DNA from: an uncultured Anaerobiospirillum sp. | GTDB taxonomy: Bacteria > Pseudomonadota > Gammaproteobacteria > Enterobacterales > Succinivibrionaceae | DNA length: 64,000 nt | Assembly: GCA_944389615.1 (NCBI GenBank) | Contig: CALXNA010000010.1 | Coordinates: forward strand, 1-64,000 | Direction: 5' to 3' | In this document: positions 1 through 7,200 of the stretch, piece by piece | Layout of the letters: the number at the start of each line of letters is the position of its first letter | How positions within the stretch are numbered: position 1 is the stretch's first letter | Made by a program: the position numbers and the translations under genes | The notes under the pieces: generated by a model | What the model was told of the DNA's origin: nothing | The model's input: the letters and a program-made list of their open reading frames with translations, nothing else | The model's database searches: none

Positions 1-540
1 AACGGCACGCTCAAGCCGCGCGAGGAGCTGGTCGCGCTGATGCGCGGTAACACCAAGACCTCCTTCTTCTTCTCCAACTATGGCCCGAAGCTGGCCCCGC
101 ACTACCAAGAGTATGTCCAGTTCTGCTTGGACAATCAGATCTTGGTGCAGTCGGTACGCCCGGACATCAAGTGGTTTGATATGGGGGATACCCGCAACCG
201 CAACTTAAGCCCGGAGCGCCTCGAGCAGGTCTACGCCAACTGCCCTAACAACTGCCGCCACCTGTGGAATGGCGAGCTGCACCATTGCCCGCGCAGCGCC
301 CACGGCAAGTACTTGGGCTACATCAAGGATCTGCCGGACACCCACTACGTCGATCTCCTGCGCTACAACGCCCAAGAGCGCCGCGAACGCCTGCGTGTCT
401 TCTACGAGATCCCATACACCCAAGCCTGTGACCACTGCGGCTTTGCCGAGGGCATGAAGCTGGTCGACTGCGCTATCCAAGTCGAGCGCGTCAAGCACAA
501 GCAGGGCGAGGGCACCCCGGTTAAGAGCAAGCGCCACTAA
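1..540 (+). CDS. C-terminal part of a radical SAM/SPASM-like protein (5' end outside window)
   Basis: The reading frame is open from base 1 to the TAA ending at 540, so this is the last 179 residues of a gene that begins upstream. A first in-frame Met occurs at 40, but coding-like sequence precedes it. The fragment is rich in spaced cysteines: a CPNNC motif, then HHCP about 15 residues later, then CDHCG and a final Cys near the end. This spacing resembles the auxiliary 4Fe-4S (SPASM-type) region that follows the core of many radical SAM enzymes. The core CxxxCxxC domain would lie outside the window and cannot be checked. An FkbM methyltransferase gene follows on the same strand, so a role in modifying a glycan or peptide is possible. 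That role is inference only; the alternative is another cysteine-rich metalloprotein. Confidence 0.6.
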   Translation, partial: NGTLKPREELVALMRGNTKTSFFFSNYGPKLAPHYQEYVQFCLDNQILVQSVRPDIKWFDMGDTRNRNLSPERLEQVYANCPNNCRHLWNGELHHCPRSAHGKYLGYIKDLPDTHYVDLLRYNAQERRERLRVFYEIPYTQACDHCGFAEGMKLVDCAIQVERVKHKQGEGTPVKSKRH

Positions 541-726
541 CGCGCGCGGTCACGCGCACCCTACCCAGCGCCGGGGCAGAACGGCGTCCCGCCCCACATT
601 ATGGGTGGGGTAAGCTAATGATTTTGAGTCGAGCGCTGCCGCGGGACGTAAGCCCTCGGCGGCTGGACCGTGGTTAAGCCCATAGATTTGGGCCTTTTGT
701 CAGCTCCTGAGGAGCGAGGTTGCATC

Positions 727-1854
727 ATGAGTCGCACCAAGCGTCGCACTGTTAATAAGAATAAAACCACTACCCCCCCCCATAAGCCCGTCGCTAATCT
801 AGCCGCGCCCGCGGTCCCGCCTGAAATCGCGCAACGTCTGGCCTACGCCGATGCGGTCGTAGCGCAGATCAACAACGGGGGCTCTGTCACCCCGGTCACC
901 GCCGCGCAATTTGGCCACTTCGTCAAAGACCATTACTCCAAGCTTTATCATCCATGGGCCTTAGACTTCCAAGCCTATCAGCGTGAGCACGTCATGGCCG
1001 ACGTGGTCGCAAAGCTTAAGTCGGGCTTAGATGAGCTCTCCTGCCAGTACATCGACCACCACATCAAGATCATGACCATGGCCGCCTTAGGGGGCGATAT
1101 TCTCTTTAGAAACGAGATGCTGCGTACTCCCGAGGACTTTCGCCTGATCGAGCGCACCCAGCAAGCCGTGGCCGCCGGGCAGCCCCCATTCCTCAAGCAA
1201 GTGAACCTCGAGTGGAGCAGCAGCTACGTAGGCCACTACGGCATGTATGACTTGCCGCAAGCGGTGCTGGCGCGCGTCAACGGCAAGGCCGTCATCGACG
1301 GCGGCGGCTTCATCGGCGATACCTTGGTGCTGTTCCGCGACCTCTTCCCAGACTCGGTCAAATACAGCTTTGAGCCCGCCCAGCACAGCTACGATTACCT
1401 GTGCAACTTCCTCAAGGACGATATCGCGCAGGGCAAGCTCAAGGCCTTCCATCAAGCCTTAGGCTCGAAGGCAGGTCAGCTCCGTCTGAGCCTGCCGTGT
1501 GCCGGTGGCATCAACGCCGCCTCTTCAACGCGCTATGACTACCACCAAGAAGGCCTCTACGAGGACGTTGAGATGGTCAGCATCGATGAGGTGGTCGCGC
1601 AGCACCAGCTGGAGGTGGGCATGATTAAGCTCGATGTCGAAGGCGCTGAGCCCGACATCATTGCAGGCGCAATCACCACCATCAAGGAGCAAAAGCCGCT
1701 CTTGGTGATTGCCTTCTACCACCAGCCGGACGAGTTCTATGAGCTCAAGCCGTTCCTTGAGTCCCTGAACTTAGGCTACAAGTTCCAAGTCCGCCGCTCG
1801 GCCATCAGCCTGCCGATTTCCGATGCCGTGCTGATTGCCTACCAAGAGCCGTAA
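727..1854 (+). CDS. FkbM-family SAM-dependent methyltransferase (copy 1, carries a C9 run)
   Basis: 375 residues from the ATG at 727, which has an upstream GAGGAGCGAGG ribosome site; an earlier in-frame start at 670 adds 19 residues but lacks such a site. The SAM-binding loop VIDGGGFIGDT lies near residue 189 and the FkbM signature IKLDVEGAEPDI near residue 299, so it should methylate an oxygen, probably on a sugar of a surface glycan. The N-terminal 35 residues are a low-complexity Lys/Thr/Pro tail; within it codons for TTPPH are written with nine consecutive C residues (773-781). A close paralogue lies at 43522-44654, with near-identical blocks such as PQAVLARVNGKAVIDGGG. Slippage in the C run would put the rest of the gene out of frame; as read here it is in frame (ON). 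The acceptor is unknown. Confidence 0.85.
   Translation: MSRTKRRTVNKNKTTTPPHKPVANLAAPAVPPEIAQRLAYADAVVAQINNGGSVTPVTAAQFGHFVKDHYSKLYHPWALDFQAYQREHVMADVVAKLKSGLDELSCQYIDHHIKIMTMAALGGDILFRNEMLRTPEDFRLIERTQQAVAAGQPPFLKQVNLEWSSSYVGHYGMYDLPQAVLARVNGKAVIDGGGFIGDTLVLFRDLFPDSVKYSFEPAQHSYDYLCNFLKDDIAQGKLKAFHQALGSKAGQLRLSLPCAGGINAASSTRYDYHQEGLYEDVEMVSIDEVVAQHQLEVGMIKLDVEGAEPDIIAGAITTIKEQKPLLVIAFYHQPDEFYELKPFLESLNLGYKFQVRRSAISLPISDAVLIAYQEP
773..781 (+). repeat. Homopolymeric C9 run inside FkbM copy 1
   Basis: Nine consecutive C residues between TA and AT, about 15 codons after the start of the FkbM gene. The length and position are typical of slipped-strand contingency tracts. The reading frame is intact with nine. 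Confidence 0.8.
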
Positions 1855-1897
1855 GCCACCAAGCCGCCGCCCAACTCGCGTCACCCCGCGCGCTGCG

Positions 1898-1937
1898 CCG
1901 CGCTCCCCGCCGCCGGGAGCGCGGTGCGCCCTTCTTT
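1898..1937 (+). terminator. Candidate rho-independent terminator after FkbM copy 1
   Basis: Perfect 10-bp inverted repeat CCGCGCTCCC / GGGAGCGCGG (1898-1907 and 1915-1924) with a 7-base loop, extendable by a few imperfect pairs, followed by a modest pyrimidine stretch CCCTTCTTT. It lies between two convergent genes, so it may serve both. Confidence 0.5.
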
Positions 1938-2967
1938 AGCCCTGCGCGCCGCGCACCAGCATCATGGCTTGAGCTTGAATACGGGCGCGCTCTTGCGCGG
2001 CGGCTTGGGCTTGCGCCTGCGCGGCGGCCGCGGCCGCCTGCGTTTGAGCCTCTGCTTGAGTCTGCGCTTGCAGCTGGCTCAGCGCTTGAGTGAGCGCAGG
2101 GTCATCGATGACCGCGAGGTTTGCGGGCACATTGAGTGAGCCCATAAAGGTCTGCGCTGGGTCAACGCGGTAGATTTGTACCGTGTTGGCGTCGCTGAGG
2201 TTGAGGTAGTACCAAGCCTCCGGCAACGGGATGAGGTGCTCGCGCTCTTCATTGCGCATGAAGGCGATGAAGTCCTTGATGTTGTGGAGCGGAACCTTTT
2301 GGCCTGCAGCCACCATCTTAGGCAGGTCGTAGTGCCACCATTCCAGTTCCAAAAGGTCGGAGATGACCTCGTCGGGGAAGCGGTAGCCCTTGATGATGCC
2401 GCGGCTCATTTCGCCGCCGCCCACCCCAGCGACAATGGCGTAGGGCGGCACGTCGTGAGTGATGATGGAACCGGCGCCAATCACCGCGCCATGACCAATG
2501 GTGACGTCCTTAGGGAACAGGCAGTGACAGCCCACCCAGATATCGTGGCCTAAGGTCACGCTGCAGCAGGTCTCATCATCGGGACGGCGGCTGTTGCGCC
2601 GAGGGGGAATGTAGCCGGAGCGAAACATCAGGGCTTCGTTATGCTCCACGGCCGGTGAGGTTGTGACCCCACTCATCTCATGGACGCCAAGGCCAAACTC
2701 TACTTGATGGCCAATTGAGCAATAGCGCCCGATGGTGGCGTTTCTCAGGGAGGCGCCGGGGCTGGCATAGGAGTAGGCGCCGATTTTAAGGCGCGAGACA
2801 AAACACTGCGAGAAAAAGGCCACGCCGGGCTCGCACATGAGGTTGCGGCAGATGACCGTGCTGCTGTCGAGGTTGAGCAGACCTAATGCGCGGAGCTGCT
2901 GACAAACATGCGGTGAAAGTTTAAGCGGGGGTGGGGGTATAATACTTTCGAAATTAATTACGCTCAT
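1936..2967 (-). CDS. Left-handed beta-helix (hexapeptide) acyltransferase with an Ala/Gln-rich tail
   Basis: 343 residues from the ATG at 2967 (a TTG two codons upstream is also in frame). Residues roughly 40-190 show hexapeptide-repeat spacing with isoleucine/valine every sixth residue (IGRYCSIGHQVEFG, VTIGHGAVIGAGSIIT), the fold of CatB/Vat-type O-acetyltransferases. The likely catalytic His is in AVEHNEALMF near residue 109, followed by the loop typical of this family and a WWHYDLP motif after the helix. The last 60 residues are almost pure Ala/Gln/Thr, which is unusual for the family. Codons for the N-terminal IIPPPPL contain CCCCCACCCCC, an interrupted C run in the same N-terminal position as the C9 run of the neighbouring FkbM gene. 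An O-acetyl transfer to a polysaccharide is likely from family and context; the acceptor is not known. Confidence 0.8.
   Translation of the reverse strand: MSVINFESIIPPPPLKLSPHVCQQLRALGLLNLDSSTVICRNLMCEPGVAFFSQCFVSRLKIGAYSYASPGASLRNATIGRYCSIGHQVEFGLGVHEMSGVTTSPAVEHNEALMFRSGYIPPRRNSRRPDDETCCSVTLGHDIWVGCHCLFPKDVTIGHGAVIGAGSIITHDVPPYAIVAGVGGGEMSRGIIKGYRFPDEVISDLLELEWWHYDLPKMVAAGQKVPLHNIKDFIAFMRNEEREHLIPLPEAWYYLNLSDANTVQIYRVDPAQTFMGSLNVPANLAVIDDPALTQALSQLQAQTQAEAQTQAAAAAAQAQAQAAAQERARIQAQAMMLVRGAQG
2927..2937 (-). repeat. Interrupted homopolymer near the 5' end of the acyltransferase gene
   Basis: GGGGGTGGGGG on the plus strand (CCCCCACCCCC in the gene), followed by TA as at the longer runs in this window. 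It may be a contingency tract stabilised by one substitution. The frame is open. Confidence 0.5.
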
Positions 2968-3017
2968 GGCCAAGTTCCAGCGGTGAACTAGTCAGGGAGC
3001 TTTGCTCCTTAGGCGCT

Positions 3018-3023
3018 ATTATA
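3018..3023 (-). promoter_or_regulatory. Candidate -10 box for the acyltransferase gene
   Basis: A perfect TATAAT on the minus strand, about 50 bases upstream of the ATG at 2967. No convincing -35 box was found, so this is a weak prediction. A small GGAGC/GCTCC hairpin lies downstream, in the would-be 5' leader. Confidence 0.35.
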
Positions 3024-3107
3024 GCCGTCCACCGCCGCTAAACCATGCGCGCAGGCGCCTAAGCAGACGCCCAAGCTGGGCGCCCGAGTGCGCTTAGGCT
3101 GGGCTGC

Positions 3108-4521
3108 TTAGACCGTGACGCCGTCGATGGTGATGCCGCTGCCTGCGAGCAGGGTAGCCAAATCGCAGCCCTCAGGTACCGCCATGTAGTTAAGGTAGGC
3201 CTCGCTGTTGACCAAGCGGGCGTAGTGCTGCAAGAACTCAGTCGGCTGGGCGGTGCCCAAGTTGCCTTGGCGTCGGTCGATGATGTAGAGGTGATAGCCC
3301 CACTGAGCAAGGGTCTGAACAAAGGTGCCGTCGGAGCCTTGGCGCTTGAGCAAATCTGGGTTGTACTCGAGCATCATGATAGGCTGAAAGCCGCGCTCAA
3401 AGGTGGCGCGGGCGCCGTCAAAGAACTTATGCTCGGCGCCTTCGATGTCCATCACCATGAGGTCACAGGGCGGCACGGCCTCGGCGTAGAGCTCATCGAA
3501 GGTATGCAGTGGCACCTTAAGCTCGGCGATGTAGCCGTCCGGGCGCGGCACGAAGCTGCTGCCGCCGTAGTTGCCGCGCTCGACGTAGAAGCTCGCCTCA
3601 CCCGTTTCGTTGGAGAGAGCAAAGTTATGCAGCGTGGCACGTGCTGCGTGCGCGGCGGTGTTGCGCGTGAGCAGCGTAAAGTTGGTGTCAACCGGCTCAA
3701 AGGCGGTGACGTGGGCCTTGGCGGAGACATTGAGGATGAGGGCGCTGTACCAGCCGAAGTTGCCACCGACGTTGAAGAAGTTAAGCGGGCTCCCAGCGCG
3801 CTCTAAGCCGCGTACGAGGCTGACAAACAAGTGCGTCTCCTGTGGCTCCCACTGGCCGGTCAAGACGATTTCAGGGCTCAAGTACTGGTCGCGCTTCCAG
3901 TCGCGATAGACGCTAAAGGCAAAAGGCGGAACGCTCGGTACATCAGCGTAACACGAGACAAATTGGGCCTCCGGCTGGTGGGAGTTGACCAGCACAACCT
4001 GATGGGTTTGCTTGATGGCATTGCGCCGGGTGCGCAGCTCGAAGTTGCGTTGGGCTGGGGCCATGTCCTTGATGACAGGCAGAAACTCGGGGTCAATGAC
4101 CAACTGGGTCAGAAGCTGCCACCACGAACTGCCACTCTGGGCGGCAGCTTTTAGCGCGACCTGCAGCTTGTTGAGGGTGATAGCGCGCACGCAGCGGTCA
4201 TCGTCGACAAAGCTGTCGTGGCAGGGGTGACGGGCATCGATGATAAGGCGCGCGTTCTCGCCGCAGACGCGGGCGAGCTCGGCGAAGAAGGCCGGGAGTG
4301 AGACCTGTGGGGGCAAGGTCTCAAGGCTGAGGTGACAGTGCCAGACGGCGACACTGTGGTCAGGGAGGGGAATATGCAGAGAATTATTTTCTAGATTTTG
4401 GTCTACCCCCCCCCCCGCTCTGTCCGCTCGCAATAATATCCGAGATGGTGAGGTAGGTAACCCCATCCGCTGTGCGCGGCATATCGTCGGCACCTAAGAC
4501 GACCTTGAGTAATTGGGCCAT
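3108..4521 (-). CDS. FkbM-type methyltransferase with an extra N-terminal domain, interrupted by a G11 run (phase-OFF as read)
   Basis: The natural start is the ATG at 4521, preceded by GAAGAAGAG. From it the protein begins MAQLLKVVLGADDMPRTAD, like the first strand of a class I methyltransferase, runs to residue 39 in a poly-Gly stretch coded by eleven G residues (4406-4416), and then meets a TAA at 4384-4386. The rest of the gene is open in another frame down to 3108. With ten G residues both parts join into one protein of 470 residues. The second half carries an FkbM domain: SAM loop NVGGNFGWYSAL near residue 250 and MVMDIEGAEHKF near 360. The part between (about residues 40-110, with PLPDHSVAVWHC) resembles another methyltransferase fold. 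I infer a phase-variable enzyme acting on a glycan; a simple pseudogene is the alternative. Confidence 0.8.
4406..4416 (-). repeat. Homopolymeric G11 run, candidate phase-variation switch
   Basis: Eleven consecutive C on the plus strand (G in the gene), flanked by TA. It sits exactly where the two reading frames of the methyltransferase gene part. Loss of one G, or gain of two, restores the full frame. Confidence 0.85.
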
Positions 4522-4748
4522 GGCTCTTCTTCACTTGTAGACTGCATGAGCCGCCGGGCGCGGCTCTCCAAATTAATGGGCACACGACGGTGCCCAAGGG
4601 CCAATCATAGCAAAGAACACAGCCGCTGGCTAAAGCCAGCGCTGCCGCGGGCTAAGGCCGAGTGCTACCATTGGCTCAAGCCCAGAAAGCGCGGGAGCAG
4701 GCCGTTGGAGGGCGCTGGGCCATCGCTTAGAGCGCCGAAGGCCAGAGC

Positions 4749-5483
4749 TTAGAGCGCTGCGGGCTCGGGGATGGTGCCGTGCTCGAGGAAGTAGGCCACA
4801 AAGGCCGGGAGTGTGGTACCGGCCTTGCCTAAGAAGCTCTGGGTGAAGACACCGCTGTTGGCGCTGGGAGCGAGATTGAACTCTAGGCAGGGCTTGCCTT
4901 GGCGCGAGCAATAGGAGACAAAGCCTGCGGCCGGGTAGACGACGCCGGAGGTGCCGATGGCCATGAAGAGGTCGCAGCGCTCAATGGCGCGCTCGATGGC
5001 ATCCATATGGTAGGGGATTTCTCCAAACCAGACGATGTCCGGGCGCATGGCCTGATGGTGGCAGAACTTGCACTCGGTGGTGCCATCGCAGTCCTCATGC
5101 CACTCATAGGACTGACCGCAATGCTGGCACAAGATGGAATTGAGGGCGCCATGCATGTGGATGATGTCGTGGCTGTGCGCCTTATCGTGCAAGTCATCGA
5201 TATTCTGGGTCACGATGGTGACCGTGCCGCCGCGCGCCTCCAGCCCCGCTTGGAGCTTGGTTAAGGCCAAGTGCGCCGGGTTAGGTTCCTTGGTCTTTAC
5301 CGAGCGGCGCATGTTGTTGTAGAAGTCGTGCACCAGTTGCGGGTTGCGGGCAAAGCCCTCAGGCGTGGCGACATCTTCCACGCGGTGCTGTTCCCACAAG
5401 CCATCTTCGGCTCTGAAGACCGGAATGCCGGACTCGGCCGAGATACCGGCTCCGGTCAAAACCAAGATATGCTGATAGCTCAT
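4749..5483 (-). CDS. cobB: NAD-dependent protein deacylase (sirtuin, CobB-like)
   Basis: 244 residues from the ATG at 5483, which has AAGGAG eight bases upstream; the TTG at 5501 is a poorer start. The fold is clear: LTGAGISAESGIPVFR for NAD binding, TQNIDDLHDKA, the catalytic His in IHMHGAL, four zinc cysteines as CQHC and CKFC, then GTSGVVYPAAGF. It removes acyl groups from protein lysines using NAD in the cytoplasm. The sequence is close to E. coli CobB through GLWEQHRVEDVATPEGF. One difference: the class III Tyr-x-x-Arg acyl pocket is FYNNMRR here, so Arg is not at +3 from Tyr. It seems to be a free-standing gene, downstream of the aminopeptidase on the same strand. Confidence 0.92.
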   Translation of the reverse strand: MSYQHILVLTGAGISAESGIPVFRAEDGLWEQHRVEDVATPEGFARNPQLVHDFYNNMRRSVKTKEPNPAHLALTKLQAGLEARGGTVTIVTQNIDDLHDKAHSHDIIHMHGALNSILCQHCGQSYEWHEDCDGTTECKFCHHQAMRPDIVWFGEIPYHMDAIERAIERCDLFMAIGTSGVVYPAAGFVSYCSRQGKPCLEFNLAPSANSGVFTQSFLGKAGTTLPAFVAYFLEHGTIPEPAAL

Positions 5484-5581
5484 AAGCTGCTCCTTAGTCA
5501 AAGGTTCTAAGGAGCATTATGAGCCTCTGCGCGCGCGTGGGCACAACTTCTGTGGCCTATGCGGCCCGCGGCCGGTGGTCG

Positions 5582-5638
5582 GCACGTCCTCGGCCCGCGG
5601 GGCAGGCACGGCTCCGGCCTACGGAGGCAGGGACGTGC
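5582..5638. repeat. Inverted repeat between aminopeptidase and sirtuin genes
   Basis: GCACGTCC (5582-5589) and GGACGTGC (5631-5638) form an 8-bp stem around smaller internal hairpins (for example CTCCG/CGGAG). It could act as a terminator after the aminopeptidase gene, but there is no U-tract on that strand. Confidence 0.3.
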
Positions 5639-5644
5639 GCTTTA

Positions 5645-7039
5645 TTAGTACTGGGCGCCGACTAGCCAGTGGGCGAGGGCCAAGACTGTGCTACCGGTGG
5701 AACCGGCGGCAAGGTATGGCGAGCCTTCGGCTTGGTAGGCGTTGGCGAGGTCAAGGTGCGTCCACTTGACATCGCTATCGACAAAGAACGATAAGAACGC
5801 GGCCGCAGTCGAAGCGCCCGGAGCGCCTTCACCGTGGCTGGTGTTGGAGATATCGGCGCGCTGGGCGGTGATGTAGCGCTTGTGGTATTCCTTGAGCGGC
5901 AGCGGCCAGAACTCTTCGTTAGTGTAGGCAAAGGACTGGGCCAGCTGCTCGTCAACTTGGTTTTCGCGGCATAAGATGGCGCACATGTCGCGGCCGATAG
6001 CAATCTTGGCCGCGCCGGTTAAGGTGGCGGCGTCTAAGATGAACTTCGGCTTATCCTTGCAGCCTAAGAGCAGAGCGTCAGCGAGGATAAGGCGGCCTTC
6101 GGCATCGGTGTTGCCGATTTCGACTGTGACCTTGTTGGGGTAGGTGATGATGTCACCTGGCACCATGGCGCTGCTCGAGACGCGGTTCTCGCAACACGGC
6201 AGGTAGCAGCGGATGTGCTTGTGGGCGCTCATCGAAGCGGCGAGCATGGTGGCGGCGGCCACATAGATGAGGCCGGATTTGTCGGTGCGCATCGTCTCCA
6301 TAAACTTAGATGGCTTTAAGTCGTAGCCACCGGTGTCAAAGGCGATGCCCTTGCCCACCAAGACGATATCGACTTGGTCTTCACGGGCGTTGGGGCCGAT
6401 GTAGTCGATGACGCCTAAGCATGGCTGGTGCTGGGCGCTGTTACCGACGGTCTGCAGACCGATGCAGTTTTGGTCAAAGAGCTCATCTCCGGCCATATAG
6501 AGCTTGAAGCTGAGCTTGCCCGCAGCGCCGCCATACTCCTTGCCAAACTTAAAGAAGGCCTCTTGCAGCTTGGTAAAGTAGGTCTGTACCAAATCGATGG
6601 TGTGGTACTGGTTGTTGGAGCTGTTAGCGAAGATACGCGCCAAGGTCACAAAGGTGACGTCGCGGCGCACTGCGGCTAAGACTGCATTCTTAAGGTCAAG
6701 GGCCACGGTCAGACCGACCTTGCGCAGCGGCTCGCTGTCAAGGCCCAAGACCAGCTGCGCGGCGCTTAAGGCGGTGAACTCGAGGCCTAAGTCATCGCTT
6801 AAGCTGACTGCTACTTTGTTGAGGCCTAAGCTGCCGATGGTGCGTCCGGCCTTTTGCAGCGCGCGCGCATCCTTGGTGTCGACATAGACGTCAAAGCCGC
6901 CCTGCTGATTAGGCACAGCCATGGTGCCCTCGATATAGCATGGAGCCGGGGTTCCTTTGACTAAGCGCACGCGCCCAAACGAGTCATCGACGGCGGAGAA
7001 GTTAACAATTTCGATTGGAATCAGAGCAGAGCTTTCCAT
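5645..7039 (-). CDS. M17-family (leucyl) aminopeptidase
   Basis: 464 residues from the ATG at 7039 (GAGGATAAG upstream). The catalytic domain has the M17 metal-binding set: GKGIAFDTGGYDLKPS near residue 226 with the metal Lys and Asp, NTDAEGRLILADAL near 308 (family signature), and SNTSHGEGAPGASTAAAFL near the end. It releases N-terminal amino acids from peptides with two divalent metals, as a cytoplasmic hexamer. The TGGYDLKPS wording resembles peptidase B more than PepA, so I leave the symbol open. The N-terminal 150 residues are the regulatory/hexamerisation domain. No partner gene is evident; the next gene on this strand is the sirtuin. Confidence 0.9.
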   Translation of the reverse strand: MESSALIPIEIVNFSAVDDSFGRVRLVKGTPAPCYIEGTMAVPNQQGGFDVYVDTKDARALQKAGRTIGSLGLNKVAVSLSDDLGLEFTALSAAQLVLGLDSEPLRKVGLTVALDLKNAVLAAVRRDVTFVTLARIFANSSNNQYHTIDLVQTYFTKLQEAFFKFGKEYGGAAGKLSFKLYMAGDELFDQNCIGLQTVGNSAQHQPCLGVIDYIGPNAREDQVDIVLVGKGIAFDTGGYDLKPSKFMETMRTDKSGLIYVAAATMLAASMSAHKHIRCYLPCCENRVSSSAMVPGDIITYPNKVTVEIGNTDAEGRLILADALLLGCKDKPKFILDAATLTGAAKIAIGRDMCAILCRENQVDEQLAQSFAYTNEEFWPLPLKEYHKRYITAQRADISNTSHGEGAPGASTAAAFLSFFVDSDVKWTHLDLANAYQAEGSPYLAAGSTGSTVLALAHWLVGAQY

Positions 7040-7200
7040 CACTTATCCTCATCACAGCGGCGGGGCCGCTTCCCACTAAGTTGCGCTCTATTGTAGCCTC
7101 TTTTGCCCCCAGCGCTTGGCGCCGTCCCGCCTGACGGCGCAGCGCGCCCAGCGCGGGGCCTACGCCCGTAGGCACCCCGCAAGGGGCGGGCGCCTGGCGC

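Noticed and set aside
7158..7186. Terminator after the large zinc-ribbon gene
   Set aside because: GCCTACG/CGTAGGC and CCCC/GGGG hairpins are present but without a T-run on the minus strand, so I did not call a terminator.
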